Below are positions 46,818-54,554 of a stretch of 64,000 nucleotides of DNA, in pieces. The notes under the pieces were generated by a model. That model saw only the letters and a list, made by a program, of their open reading frames with translations, searched no databases and had not been told where the DNA came from. A program made the position numbers and the translations under genes. The stretch comes from Arcticibacter sp041902385 (GTDB taxonomy: Bacteria; Bacteroidota; Bacteroidia; Sphingobacteriales; Sphingobacteriaceae), in assembly GCF_041902385.1 (NCBI RefSeq), contig NZ_CP169244.1:186001-250000 (forward strand). The letters run 5' to 3'. Position 1 is the stretch's first letter. Each line of letters opens with the position of its first letter.

Positions 46818-47408
46818 GTATAAGCGGCTATATGCTGGCAAAAGCATTACAGAAACAATAACAGAACCGTTTTTTATAAGAGGCTGTATCACGCGTAATT
46901 TCAGCCTCTTCTCTTTTGCTAAGTCATTACGCGATAGTTTACATGGGAATCGTACTGCCGTTTAGTCCTTCCCTTTAGTAATATCGTATCAATTTCTGCG
47001 AAAATTCCACGGTTATACGGCCCTTTATTGCTGCTACAAATCATCCGACTTTGCTCAAAGACATACGTCTTCGTGGCCCTCATGCGCCGCAACTGCTTTC
47101 CTCAGCTTTCTTCTCGCCTAATAATTAAATTAAGGACAGGCACTTCGTGGCCCTCAGACACCACAAATGCCTTCCTCAGCGGCACTATATACACTTTTTT
47201 TAGTATTAGATGCCTCACTGAACTGATCATGTAGCAGAATACCATTCAACTATGGATAGAAATTAGGCAAAGGTGTTTTGTTTGTCCGATTTTGATCCTA
47301 TTTTTACCAACAGGAATCACACACGCATACTATTAAAATGATCTTAAAGCAAAATCGCCTCATGGCCTGCAAATAGTATGTTAAAAACAACAACCCATAC
47401 AAATAGTA
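46818..47408. other. Intergenic region with a terminator and an imperfect direct repeat
   Basis: After the amidohydrolase gene there is a hairpin at 46878-46910. Farther on, an imperfect direct repeat starting CTTCGTGGCCCTCA occurs at 47069-47106 and 47143-47179, 74 bp apart, both containing a CTTCCTCAGC-like tail. No gene was recognised. Confidence 0.5.
46878..46910 (+). terminator. Hairpin AAGAGGCTG/CAGCCTCTT after the amidohydrolase gene
   Basis: A perfect 9-bp stem (46878-46886 and 46902-46910) followed by the T-rich stretch CTCTTTTGCT. The stem sequence is the same as the core of the terminator at 49984-50024. Confidence 0.7.
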
Positions 47409-48595
47409 ATGAAGTTCAGAACTTTTTTCTTTCGTCAGCCTTTATTCTGGCTGCTCAAGTATCCTTTTCACAGGACAACCTGGTAAACTCACTAAAAAAT
47501 AATGCAAGTGAGAACAGCAAAGAGGGATTTAAATTTACAGACCTTATTAATCTGGAAAGAACATCGGTAAAAAACCAGGGATCGTCAGGTACCTGCTGGA
47601 GTTACTCTACCAATTCCTTCCTCGAATCCGAGATGATCAAAAAGGGAAAACAGCCTGTTGAGCTCTCTCAGATCTATACCGCCCGGTGCGCTTATATTGA
47701 AAAAGCAAAGAACTATGTCAGAATGCAAGGCGCAGTAAGCCTTGGCGACGGAGGGTCAGGTCATGACGTGATTAACATGTATCGTAAGTACGGCGCTCTT
47801 CCTCAAAGCGTATATTCAGGACTCAACTACGGCACTGCAAAGAACAAATTTGCCGAGATGTCGGCTGTCACTCAAGGCATGCTTCAGGCGGTGATAAAAA
47901 ATCCAAACGGACAGCTCACTCCAAACTGGCTTACTGCCTACACAGCTGCAATTGATGCATACCTGGGCAAGGTGCCTGAAAGCTTCGCATATAATGGAAA
48001 AACGTACACTCCCCAGACGTTTGCGAAAGAGGTTGTAGGTATTAACCCTGACGACTATGTGGAATTCTCTTCCTACACCGATCATCCTTACTACAGCAAG
48101 TTCACACTTCTTGTACCCGACAACTGGTCATTCGACCAGGTATACAACGTCAGGCCACAAGAGCTTACTGACATTATTGACAATGCACTAAAGAACGGCT
48201 TCACTGTTGCCTGGGCAACTGACGTAAGCGAAAAAAGCTTTAGCTGGAAAAACGGCGTGGCATACGTCCCTACTGTTAGTTATGATGACATGACCGATCA
48301 GCAAAAAGCCGATATGTTCAACGGACCTAAGCCAGAGTTAGAAATCACTCCTGAGGTCCGCCAGGCCGCACTCGATAACTATAACACCACTGATGACCAC
48401 GGCATGCATATCGTTGGTCTTTCAAAAGATCAAAACGGAAAAGAGTACTATATTGTTAAGAATTCATGGGGTTCAACCAACGACTACAAGGGATATCTGT
48501 ATGTAACCAAGAACTACGTAAAGTACAAAACCACATCCCTCCTTGTCAATCGTCAGGCTGTACCTTCTGTAATCAAAAAGAACTGTAAGTTTTGA
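47378..48595 (+). CDS. C1 family cysteine peptidase (bleomycin hydrolase / aminopeptidase C type)
   Basis: Exported papain-fold peptidase of 405 residues as read. The catalytic Cys73 is in GSSGTCWSYSTNSFLESE, His344 in DDHGMHIVGL and Asn362 in VKNSWG, all in the order of the C1B subfamily. The N-terminus as read (MLKTTTHTNSNEVQNF) is odd for a signal peptide. An ATG at 47409 in the next frame would give MKFRTFFLSSAFILAAQ, a canonical signal, if the T run at 47423-47428 had seven bases instead of six. The true gene is therefore probably 47409-48595. The final codons and stop (AACTGTAAGTTTTGA) form the first words of a heptad array that continues downstream. Confidence 0.88.
   Translation: MLKTTTHTNSNEVQNFFLSSAFILAAQVSFSQDNLVNSLKNNASENSKEGFKFTDLINLERTSVKNQGSSGTCWSYSTNSFLESEMIKKGKQPVELSQIYTARCAYIEKAKNYVRMQGAVSLGDGGSGHDVINMYRKYGALPQSVYSGLNYGTAKNKFAEMSAVTQGMLQAVIKNPNGQLTPNWLTAYTAAIDAYLGKVPESFAYNGKTYTPQTFAKEVVGINPDDYVEFSSYTDHPYYSKFTLLVPDNWSFDQVYNVRPQELTDIIDNALKNGFTVAWATDVSEKSFSWKNGVAYVPTVSYDDMTDQQKADMFNGPKPELEITPEVRQAALDNYNTTDDHGMHIVGLSKDQNGKEYYIVKNSWGSTNDYKGYLYVTKNYVKYKTTSLLVNRQAVPSVIKKNCKF
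47423..47428. other. Probable homopolymer undercall at the start of the C1 peptidase gene (T6, expected T7)
   Basis: One added T joins the ATG at 47409 to the hydrophobic core of the signal peptide. The span 47409-48595 is 1187 bp, one short of a multiple of three, like the other four suspected cases. Confidence 0.55.
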
Positions 48596-49034
48596 GTAGT
48601 AAGTTTTGAGTGGTAGGTTGTAAGTTTTAAGTTGTAAGTAGTAAGTTATAGGCAGGGAGTAATAAGTAGTTAGTAATATGTGACTAGTAAGTAGTAAGTG
48701 ATAAGTTGCAGGTAGCGAGTAGCGAGTAGTAAGTTGTAAGTAGTAAGTTCTAATTGATAAGTAGTTGGTTGTGAATATTGAGTTGGGTTTGAGGAGCAAC
48801 TATAAGTTGCAGGGCGTGTGCATAGGCTAGTGATTACGAATACGAACTACCCGCTGCAATTACCGATGGCGAACACCCCACAGCAAATTACCAACAGCCA
48901 CTAACTGTCAACAGTCAACGGCCAACAGCTAACTGCTAACTGCTAACTGCCAACTGCCAACGGCCAACAGCCAACGGCCAACAGCCAACTGCTAACTGCT
49001 AACTGCCACCCCCCGAACACAAAACGTTAAAGAA
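48584..49034. repeat. Heptad array from the C1 peptidase 3' end to the MazG start
   Basis: The first words, TGTAAGT TTTGAGT AGTAAGT TTTGAGT, include the last two codons and the stop of the peptidase gene. The G/T-rich part runs, with interruptions, to about 48790. Unique sequence follows, then a C/A-rich part from about 48890 (CCAACAG CTAACTG CTAACTG CCAACTG CCAACGG) ending about 25 bp before the mazG ATG. Confidence 0.85.
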
Positions 49035-49850
49035 ATGGCAAACAACATACCTCCTGCTGCCGCAGATAATCCGGCAGCAGCATTTGAACGGATGCTGACC
49101 GTTTTGAACACCCTGAGGGAACAATGCCCATGGGATAAAAAGCAAACAATGGAGAGCCTCAGGCATCTGACCATAGAGGAGACCTATGAGCTTTCCGATG
49201 CGATCCTCGAGGGCGACATGCAGGAGATCAAGAAGGAAATAGGCGACATCATGCTTCACCTGGCCTTCTATGCGAAGATCGCTTCCGAATCGGGGCTGTT
49301 CGATATCACTGACGTCCTCAATAGTCTGTGCGAAAAGCTGATCATTCGCCACCCTCACATCTACGGCGAGGTAAAAGCGGAAGACGAAGAAGCTGTGAAA
49401 CGGAACTGGGAAGAGATCAAGCTCAAAGAAGGGAACAAATCCGTTCTTGCAGGGGTACCGGTCTCCCTGCCCTCATTGGTAAAAGCGTCACGCATTCAGG
49501 AAAAGGTGCGCGGAGTAGGCTTTGACTGGGAAAACAGGCACCAGGTATGGGAGAAGGTGGAGGAAGAAATGAAGGAATTCCGCGACGAGTTCAATACTGA
49601 GACAGATACTCCCATCGATACAGAAAAGGCAGAAAACGAATTCGGCGACCTGCTATTCTCGCTGATCAACTATGCCCGCTTCATTGACATCAACCCCGAG
49701 AATGCACTGGAAAAGACAAACAAGAAATTTATCCGCCGCTTTCAATATCTGGAAAAGCGTGCAGCTGAAACAGGAAAGAAACTGAAGGACATGACGCTCG
49801 GAGAAATGGACGCATTCTGGAATGAGGCTAAGGAATCCGAAAAGAAGTAA
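49035..49850 (+). CDS. mazG: Nucleoside triphosphate pyrophosphohydrolase MazG
   Basis: House-cleaning enzyme of 271 residues that hydrolyses (d)NTPs to NMPs and pyrophosphate. The two MazG domains are both present. The first has CPWDKKQTMESLRHLTIEETYELSDAI and the metal-binding EIGDIMLHLAFYAKI. The second has GFDWENRHQVWEKVEEEMKEF and NEFGDLLFSLINYARF. Length matches the full two-domain form. A strong bidirectional terminator lies 134 bp after its stop, so it is probably transcribed alone. Confidence 0.95.
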   Translation: MANNIPPAAADNPAAAFERMLTVLNTLREQCPWDKKQTMESLRHLTIEETYELSDAILEGDMQEIKKEIGDIMLHLAFYAKIASESGLFDITDVLNSLCEKLIIRHPHIYGEVKAEDEEAVKRNWEEIKLKEGNKSVLAGVPVSLPSLVKASRIQEKVRGVGFDWENRHQVWEKVEEEMKEFRDEFNTETDTPIDTEKAENEFGDLLFSLINYARFIDINPENALEKTNKKFIRRFQYLEKRAAETGKKLKDMTLGEMDAFWNEAKESEKK

Positions 49851-49983
49851 AGAGTAATTGCTGATGTCCTCCCAAGGGAGCAGTCACAAAAGGATTTTGA
49901 CCAGCAAATGAGAAAATCTCCGAAATGAAAGAGTGTTATAGGTGCAAATATTCGCGGTAGATTTCAATTGAAGTTTTAACAAT

Positions 49984-50024
49984 AAAAAAGAGGCTGAGCT
50001 CACTTTTGAGACAGCCTCTTTTTT
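49984..50024. terminator. Bidirectional intrinsic terminator
   Basis: AAAAAAGAGGCTG (49984-49996) and CAGCCTCTTTTTT (50012-50024) are exact reverse complements with a 15-nt loop, giving a stem with A-tract and T-tract on the two sides. It should terminate mazG transcription and could also work on the opposite strand. Confidence 0.85.
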
Positions 50025-50407
50025 ATGACAGCTATTCATATCTGATATCAAAAGTATTGCCTGGGCTTACAAACTTCGCGTGTTATATAGGTAGCAGGTA
50101 GCCCGGCTCCCTGGTCCTCCAAAAAGAATTACCTTTTCATAGGATTCGTAAACGAGCCTAGGTATTCTCCTGAAGCAAGACGCCAAAAAATAGCCGAGCT
50201 TTGCGATTTCAATAATTGCCCAAACTGCAAGCGCAGCGTCCAAAGTCTGCAGCCGGGTATTTAGCTGGATTTGCCTTCTCAAAGTTCATCAGGGCAGTTA
50301 GATTTATTAGGTGAGACTAACTTGCAAAAATTCAAGTAAAGTTAGTACACCAATAATCTTTAAGACCAGTCATCACAAAGGGCGACAAATTTTGCTGAAG
50401 GGCTCCC

Positions 50408-51010
50408 GCATGTCTGAAACTTAGTGAGGCGATCTCAATGAAGCCTCCTGAAAAGCAATTAATCATCTCAATAAAACAGATACACTTTCACAAAAAATAC
50501 TCATGAGCCAAGCTCTCAGATGGGGATCAAAGTCGATTGAATGTTCTTCCTCGCCATTAAAGCTTAGCGAAGCGATCTCATTGAGGCCTTCAAAAAGCAA
50601 TTAATCATCTCAATTAAACAAATACACGTTCACAAAAAACACTCATGAGCCCAGCTCTCGGATAGGGATCAAAGTCGATTGAATGTTCTTCCTGGGCACT
50701 AAAGCTTAGCGAAGCGATCTCACTGAGACCTTCAAAAAGCAATTAATCATCTCAATAAAACAAATACACGTTCACAAAAAACACTCCTGAGCGATGCTCC
50801 CGAACGGGAGATAAAAGGAATTGAAGGTTCGTCCCGGCCTTTAAAGCTAGCGAAGCGATCTCATCGAGGCCTTCAAAAAGCAATTAATCATCTCAATAAA
50901 ACAGATACACTTTCACAAAAAATACTCCTGAGCCCAGCTCTCAGATAGGAATCAAAGTCGATTGAGTTTTCTTCCTGGCTTGAAAAACAAATACACTTTC
51001 AAGAAAAATA
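50408..51010 (+). repeat. Tandem direct repeats of about 142 bp, four copies plus a partial fifth
   Basis: The landmark AAGCAATTAATCATCTCAA occurs at 50453, 50595, 50737 and 50878, spacings of 142, 142 and 141 bp. Each unit also contains GCGAAGCGATCTCA, a variant of AAATACACGTTCACAAAAAA, and GATCAAAGTCGATTGAATG. The last unit is cut short near 51010. Copies differ by a modest number of substitutions; the unit with CCCGAACGGGAGATAAAAGG is the most diverged. The units show no coding potential. Confidence 0.9.
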
Positions 51011-51177
51011 CTGCTGCTCTGTAGCGTAAGAGCCCGTAAAAGCGTATATAACTTGTACAATGACAGGTTGATGTTCTGCACGGATTGTTTTTATTACTTA
51101 AAAATCAAAAAGATAGCTATTTTTAAGCAGGAACCGAAAACAGGACTAAGAGTAAAACAGGCGGACGAATCGATTCA

Positions 51178-51741
51178 ATGCAGAAAAAATCTGGCGTTTC
51201 TGAACAGGAAATTATTCAACGATGCAAATCGGGTGACTTAAAGTTTCAGGAAAAGCTTTACAAGCATTTCTATGGATACGCTATGGGTGTAGGCTTAAGA
51301 TATCTTTCGAATCGCGACGATGTACTGGAGGTGGTAAATGACTCCTTCATAAAAGTTTTTAAGTCCATTCAGTTCTTTAATGACACACAGCCCTTCAAAG
51401 CCTGGATGCGTAGGATCATCATCAACACAGCTATTGACCACAGAAGGAAGAATTTGAAATATGCAAATCAGGTTGACATTGACGAAGCAGTTTATGTTGG
51501 GCGAACAGCAGAGGCCGTGGAAAATCTCACAGTGAAAGATATCCTGCAACTAATGGAAGGGCTGCCCGACGTGCAGAGAATGGTTTTCAATCTACATGAA
51601 ATTGACGGATACAGCCACGACGAGATCGGAACAATACTCAACATCCCGGTAAGTTCGTCGAGGGTCTATCTGAGCAGAGCCAAGGAGAAGTTAAGAAAAT
51701 ACTGGAATCAACAGGAGGACAACTATGTACGATCAGTTTGA
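51178..51741 (+). CDS. ECF-type RNA polymerase sigma factor
   Basis: Sigma-70-family regulator of 187 residues. Region 2 covers about 20-95 (DVLEVVNDSFIKVFKSIQFF, FKAWMRRIIINTAIDHRRK). Region 4 covers about 120-175 (LPDVQRMVFNLHEIDGYSHDEIGTILN and SRVYLSRAKEKLRKYW). The extracytoplasmic-function class is clear; the exact group is not. It overlaps the next gene by 17 bp, which encodes a candidate membrane-bound regulator. The 142-bp repeat array ends about 170 bp upstream. Confidence 0.92.
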   Translation: MQKKSGVSEQEIIQRCKSGDLKFQEKLYKHFYGYAMGVGLRYLSNRDDVLEVVNDSFIKVFKSIQFFNDTQPFKAWMRRIIINTAIDHRRKNLKYANQVDIDEAVYVGRTAEAVENLTVKDILQLMEGLPDVQRMVFNLHEIDGYSHDEIGTILNIPVSSSRVYLSRAKEKLRKYWNQQEDNYVRSV

Positions 51742-53044
51742 CAAACAGCTAGCTGAGCGAATACAACACGTATTCGATACATATGAGGATAGTTCTGCTG
51801 ACCAAGGTTGGGCTGAGCTGAGGAAGAGCTTTCCTGAAAAGAAAAGTCGCAGACCTCTCATCTATTGGATCAGTTCTGCGGCCGCCATACTTCTTTTGGC
51901 TGGTGCAGGGCTATGGTTCTCTCAGCGGCCTGTTTCAAACGAGAAATTAGCAAAAACAAAGAGCCCCGTCACCAGTACCCACGGGATGCAGGCCACTACA
52001 CAAAGCAAAGCAAGAGCATCACAACCTGAACCTGCTTCTCTTAATCAACCCGGAGCACAGTTAACCGCCCTTAGCCATCAAGCCCCTGCAACTTCCAGAA
52101 AAACAGAAAGCCTCGGGTCTGCTCAGCAGCCCTCACTGGCAGAAACAGGAGGAGACAATACCAGAATCGTCTCTGCACCCCTCCTGGCAGCAGCAGTAAG
52201 CAGTGTCGACTCAACGTCTGCTGCTACTGCCCTCTATGCGGCTGCCGTATCAGAGCAAACGCCTGCATGGATACCGAAGGAAGCAGCTCCCATTGAAGAG
52301 AAAACGACTGCTGAAAAGCTCGCCTCAATCAAAGAACTAACCGTCACTAAAACACCGGCAAGAAGAACCGGCAAGGTCAGTGTGGGCGTGTTCGCCGGAA
52401 GCTTCATCAACTATTCAGAAGGCAGCAAGGCAGGCATGAATCCTGGAGTTGGCCTGCTATCAGAGCTGGCACTGAGCAAAAAGCTAAAGCTATCCACGGG
52501 TCTTACCCTCGCACAGAACACCCTCAAGTTCGACCATGTCCCCGCGCCGCAAATGTCGGCAGCCATGATGGCAGCACCTAGCGAAGCACCTGCTGCTAGT
52601 GACAAAAATATAACCAACAGCTTCATGGCCAGAACTTCCTCTTCCAGCTTCTCAATGGACGGATATAATGCCACTCTCCTCGGGCTTGATATTCCCGTCA
52701 ACCTGAAGTACATGCTTGTTGAAAACAAAAGAGATCTATATGTGCTGGCCGGACTGAGCTCCAACTTTTTCATTGACGAGTCGTACACCTACAAGTACTC
52801 CGACATCTCATACACCCTTGATGGAGAATCGCGCGACGCCAGGGAGTCGACCAGCAGGAACAGCAGCTTCGACTTTGCCCGAATGTTCAACTTTTCAGTT
52901 GGCTTCGGATATCCAGTTGGCAAACAGAACAAGTTATCGGTCGAGCCATTTGTAAAATATCCGCTTGGCGGACTTGGCAGTCAGAATATCCGCTTCGGTT
53001 CAGCCGGGCTCAATCTGAAGTTCAATTTCAATACAGGCCTGTAA
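51725..53044 (+). CDS. Membrane protein with anti-sigma-like N-terminus and beta-barrel-like C-terminus
   Basis: Protein of 439 residues overlapping the sigma-factor gene by 17 bp. Residues 1-45 are charged and probably cytoplasmic, one transmembrane helix follows (about 47-66, YWISSAAAILLLAGAGLWF), then a long Ala/Ser/Thr/Pro/Gln-rich linker (about 70-215). The C-terminal about 220 residues have alternating hydrophobic strands resembling small outer-membrane beta-barrels, such as GVGLLSELALSKKLKLSTGL and the end FGSAGLNLKFNFNTGL. The N-terminal part may sequester the sigma factor. Whether the C-terminal part reaches the outer membrane or is a periplasmic sensor is unknown. Confidence 0.75.
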   Translation: MYDQFDKQLAERIQHVFDTYEDSSADQGWAELRKSFPEKKSRRPLIYWISSAAAILLLAGAGLWFSQRPVSNEKLAKTKSPVTSTHGMQATTQSKARASQPEPASLNQPGAQLTALSHQAPATSRKTESLGSAQQPSLAETGGDNTRIVSAPLLAAAVSSVDSTSAATALYAAAVSEQTPAWIPKEAAPIEEKTTAEKLASIKELTVTKTPARRTGKVSVGVFAGSFINYSEGSKAGMNPGVGLLSELALSKKLKLSTGLTLAQNTLKFDHVPAPQMSAAMMAAPSEAPAASDKNITNSFMARTSSSSFSMDGYNATLLGLDIPVNLKYMLVENKRDLYVLAGLSSNFFIDESYTYKYSDISYTLDGESRDARESTSRNSSFDFARMFNFSVGFGYPVGKQNKLSVEPFVKYPLGGLGSQNIRFGSAGLNLKFNFNTGL

Positions 53045-53115
53045 GCAGGAGTTAAAAGACAGCAAGACAAACGCTACTGCTCAAAAGCAGGCCCCAGCTG
53101 AGACTTTTTTATCTT

Positions 53116-54336
53116 TTACTTAAAGGATATGGCTTTCACAGGAGCAATGCGGGCAACCATGGTAGAGGGGATGATCAGGATCAGCAGGCATACGATCAGC
53201 GTTCCTGCGTTTAAAAGGATCACATCCAGGGCATTCAGCTCCACAGGCACAAAGGACATATAGTAGGAGGCCTGATCAAGTTTAAAAAAATGCGTATTAG
53301 CCTGAAGCAACCCAAGCCCTAGTCCCAGCACATTGCCCAGAACCATGCCCAGCCCGATAAGGTAAGCAGCATTTATCAGAAAGATCTTCTGAATACGCCA
53401 GTTGGAGGAACCAAGCGCCTTCAGTATACCGATCATGTTCGTGCGTTCCAGAATGATGATGAGCAAAGCCGACACCATATTGATGACTGCCACTGACAGC
53501 ATCAGCACCAGGATCACCTGGGCGTTCACATCAAGCAAAGAGAGCCACTGAAAGATGGTTGGGTAGTATTCCTTAACCGACCATGATTTCAGTTTCACAG
53601 GAAGCTTATAATACACGTTGCTGGCAATATCATCCAGCTGATCGAAGTCCTTTACACGGATCTCGTATCCTCCCACCTCGTTATCCTTCCAGTTATTCAA
53701 GCGCCTGACCAGCGAGAGATCACCAATAATATACGTCTTATCTACTTCCTCAACGCCCAGGTCGTAAATACCCGAAATCACAAACTTCCTCTTCCGCAGA
53801 GGCTCCTGCACAAAATACATCAGAAAATCATCACCTACCTTCAGATGAAGGCGGTCTGCCAGGTACTTCGAAATGATGATCTGACTCCTCGCCTTAATAC
53901 TATCGCTGTAATCGATCACCTTTCCCGCCGTCATGATCCTGCGGAAATAATCCCAGTGAAAGCTCTTGTCAACTCCCTTCAGTACTACCCCCTCAATCTC
54001 GTCGTTCGCGTTGATGATGCCGGGCTTCAGGGCATAGGGATGGTAATAATCGACACCTGGCAAGCGCCCGATCATCTTCATTGTATCGGCTCCTACCGCA
54101 AATGGGGAGTTCTCATACGATCCGTTCAGATCGTACTTCATTACCAGGATATCTCCGGAAAAGCCTCTTATTTTTTCGCGGATCTCTGATTTAAAGCCCC
54201 GCATAACGGCAATAGAGAGGATCATCACCGCCAGACTCAGCATGATGCCAATGATTGCAATCCGGACACTCAATTTCGAAAACGTTCGCTTTGATTTTAG
54301 TGTTATTCTCTTTGCTATAAAGGCTGAAAGATCCAA
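53116..54336 (-). CDS. LolC/LolE-type ABC transporter permease
   Basis: Inner-membrane permease of 406 residues with the four-helix FtsX layout: an N-terminal helix (IAIIGIMLSLAVMILSIAVMR, about 26-47), a periplasmic domain and three C-terminal helices after about residue 265. The segment ERTNMIGILKALGSSNWRIQKIF is the cytoplasmic coupling loop. The pattern fits LolC/E, which moves lipoproteins from the inner membrane to LolA. In Bacteroidota the partner ATPase LolD is usually encoded elsewhere, and none is adjacent here. A diverged inverted copy of the 142-bp repeat lies immediately upstream of its start. Confidence 0.88.
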   Translation of the reverse strand: MDLSAFIAKRITLKSKRTFSKLSVRIAIIGIMLSLAVMILSIAVMRGFKSEIREKIRGFSGDILVMKYDLNGSYENSPFAVGADTMKMIGRLPGVDYYHPYALKPGIINANDEIEGVVLKGVDKSFHWDYFRRIMTAGKVIDYSDSIKARSQIIISKYLADRLHLKVGDDFLMYFVQEPLRKRKFVISGIYDLGVEEVDKTYIIGDLSLVRRLNNWKDNEVGGYEIRVKDFDQLDDIASNVYYKLPVKLKSWSVKEYYPTIFQWLSLLDVNAQVILVLMLSVAVINMVSALLIIILERTNMIGILKALGSSNWRIQKIFLINAAYLIGLGMVLGNVLGLGLGLLQANTHFFKLDQASYYMSFVPVELNALDVILLNAGTLIVCLLILIIPSTMVARIAPVKAISFK

Positions 54337-54351
54337 GCTTTGTATTTTATG

Positions 54352-54490
54352 TGAACGTGTATTTGTTTTATTGAGATGATTAACTGGTTCTTGAAGGCCT
54401 CAATGAGGTTTGCTTCGCTAAGTCCTAAAGGGCACAAAGAGCATCAACCACCATTCATCCCATTGTGAGCGCAGCTCATGAATGTTTTTT
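54352..54490 (-). repeat. Diverged inverted copy of the 142-bp repeat
   Basis: Read on the minus strand the segment contains TTAGCGAAGC, CTCATTGAGGCCTTCAAGAA, TTAATCATCTCAATAAAACA and AATACACGTTCACATAAAA in the same order as the array at 50408-51010. It fills most of the gap between the divergent LolC/E-type and NamZ genes, one unit long, so it may carry promoter elements. Confidence 0.75.
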
Positions 54491-54554
54491 TGTACTTTAG
54501 CAAATATGCAAATTCTGCCTTTTGTTTTCTAAGCGGATTCTTTAATTATAATCG

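Larger units (their letters stand above)
49851..51177. other. Long intergenic region with terminator and 142-bp tandem repeats
   Basis: Between mazG and the sigma-factor gene lie a strong terminator (49984-50024), about 380 bp of unremarkable sequence (a minus-strand frame at 50067-50282 may be debris) and the tandem repeat array at 50408-51010. The sigma-factor promoter should lie within about 51010-51177, but no TAnnTTTG box is clear. Confidence 0.5.

Noticed and set aside
50408..51010. CRISPR array
   Set aside because: The whole 142-bp unit is repeated; there are no short repeats with unique spacers and no cas genes.
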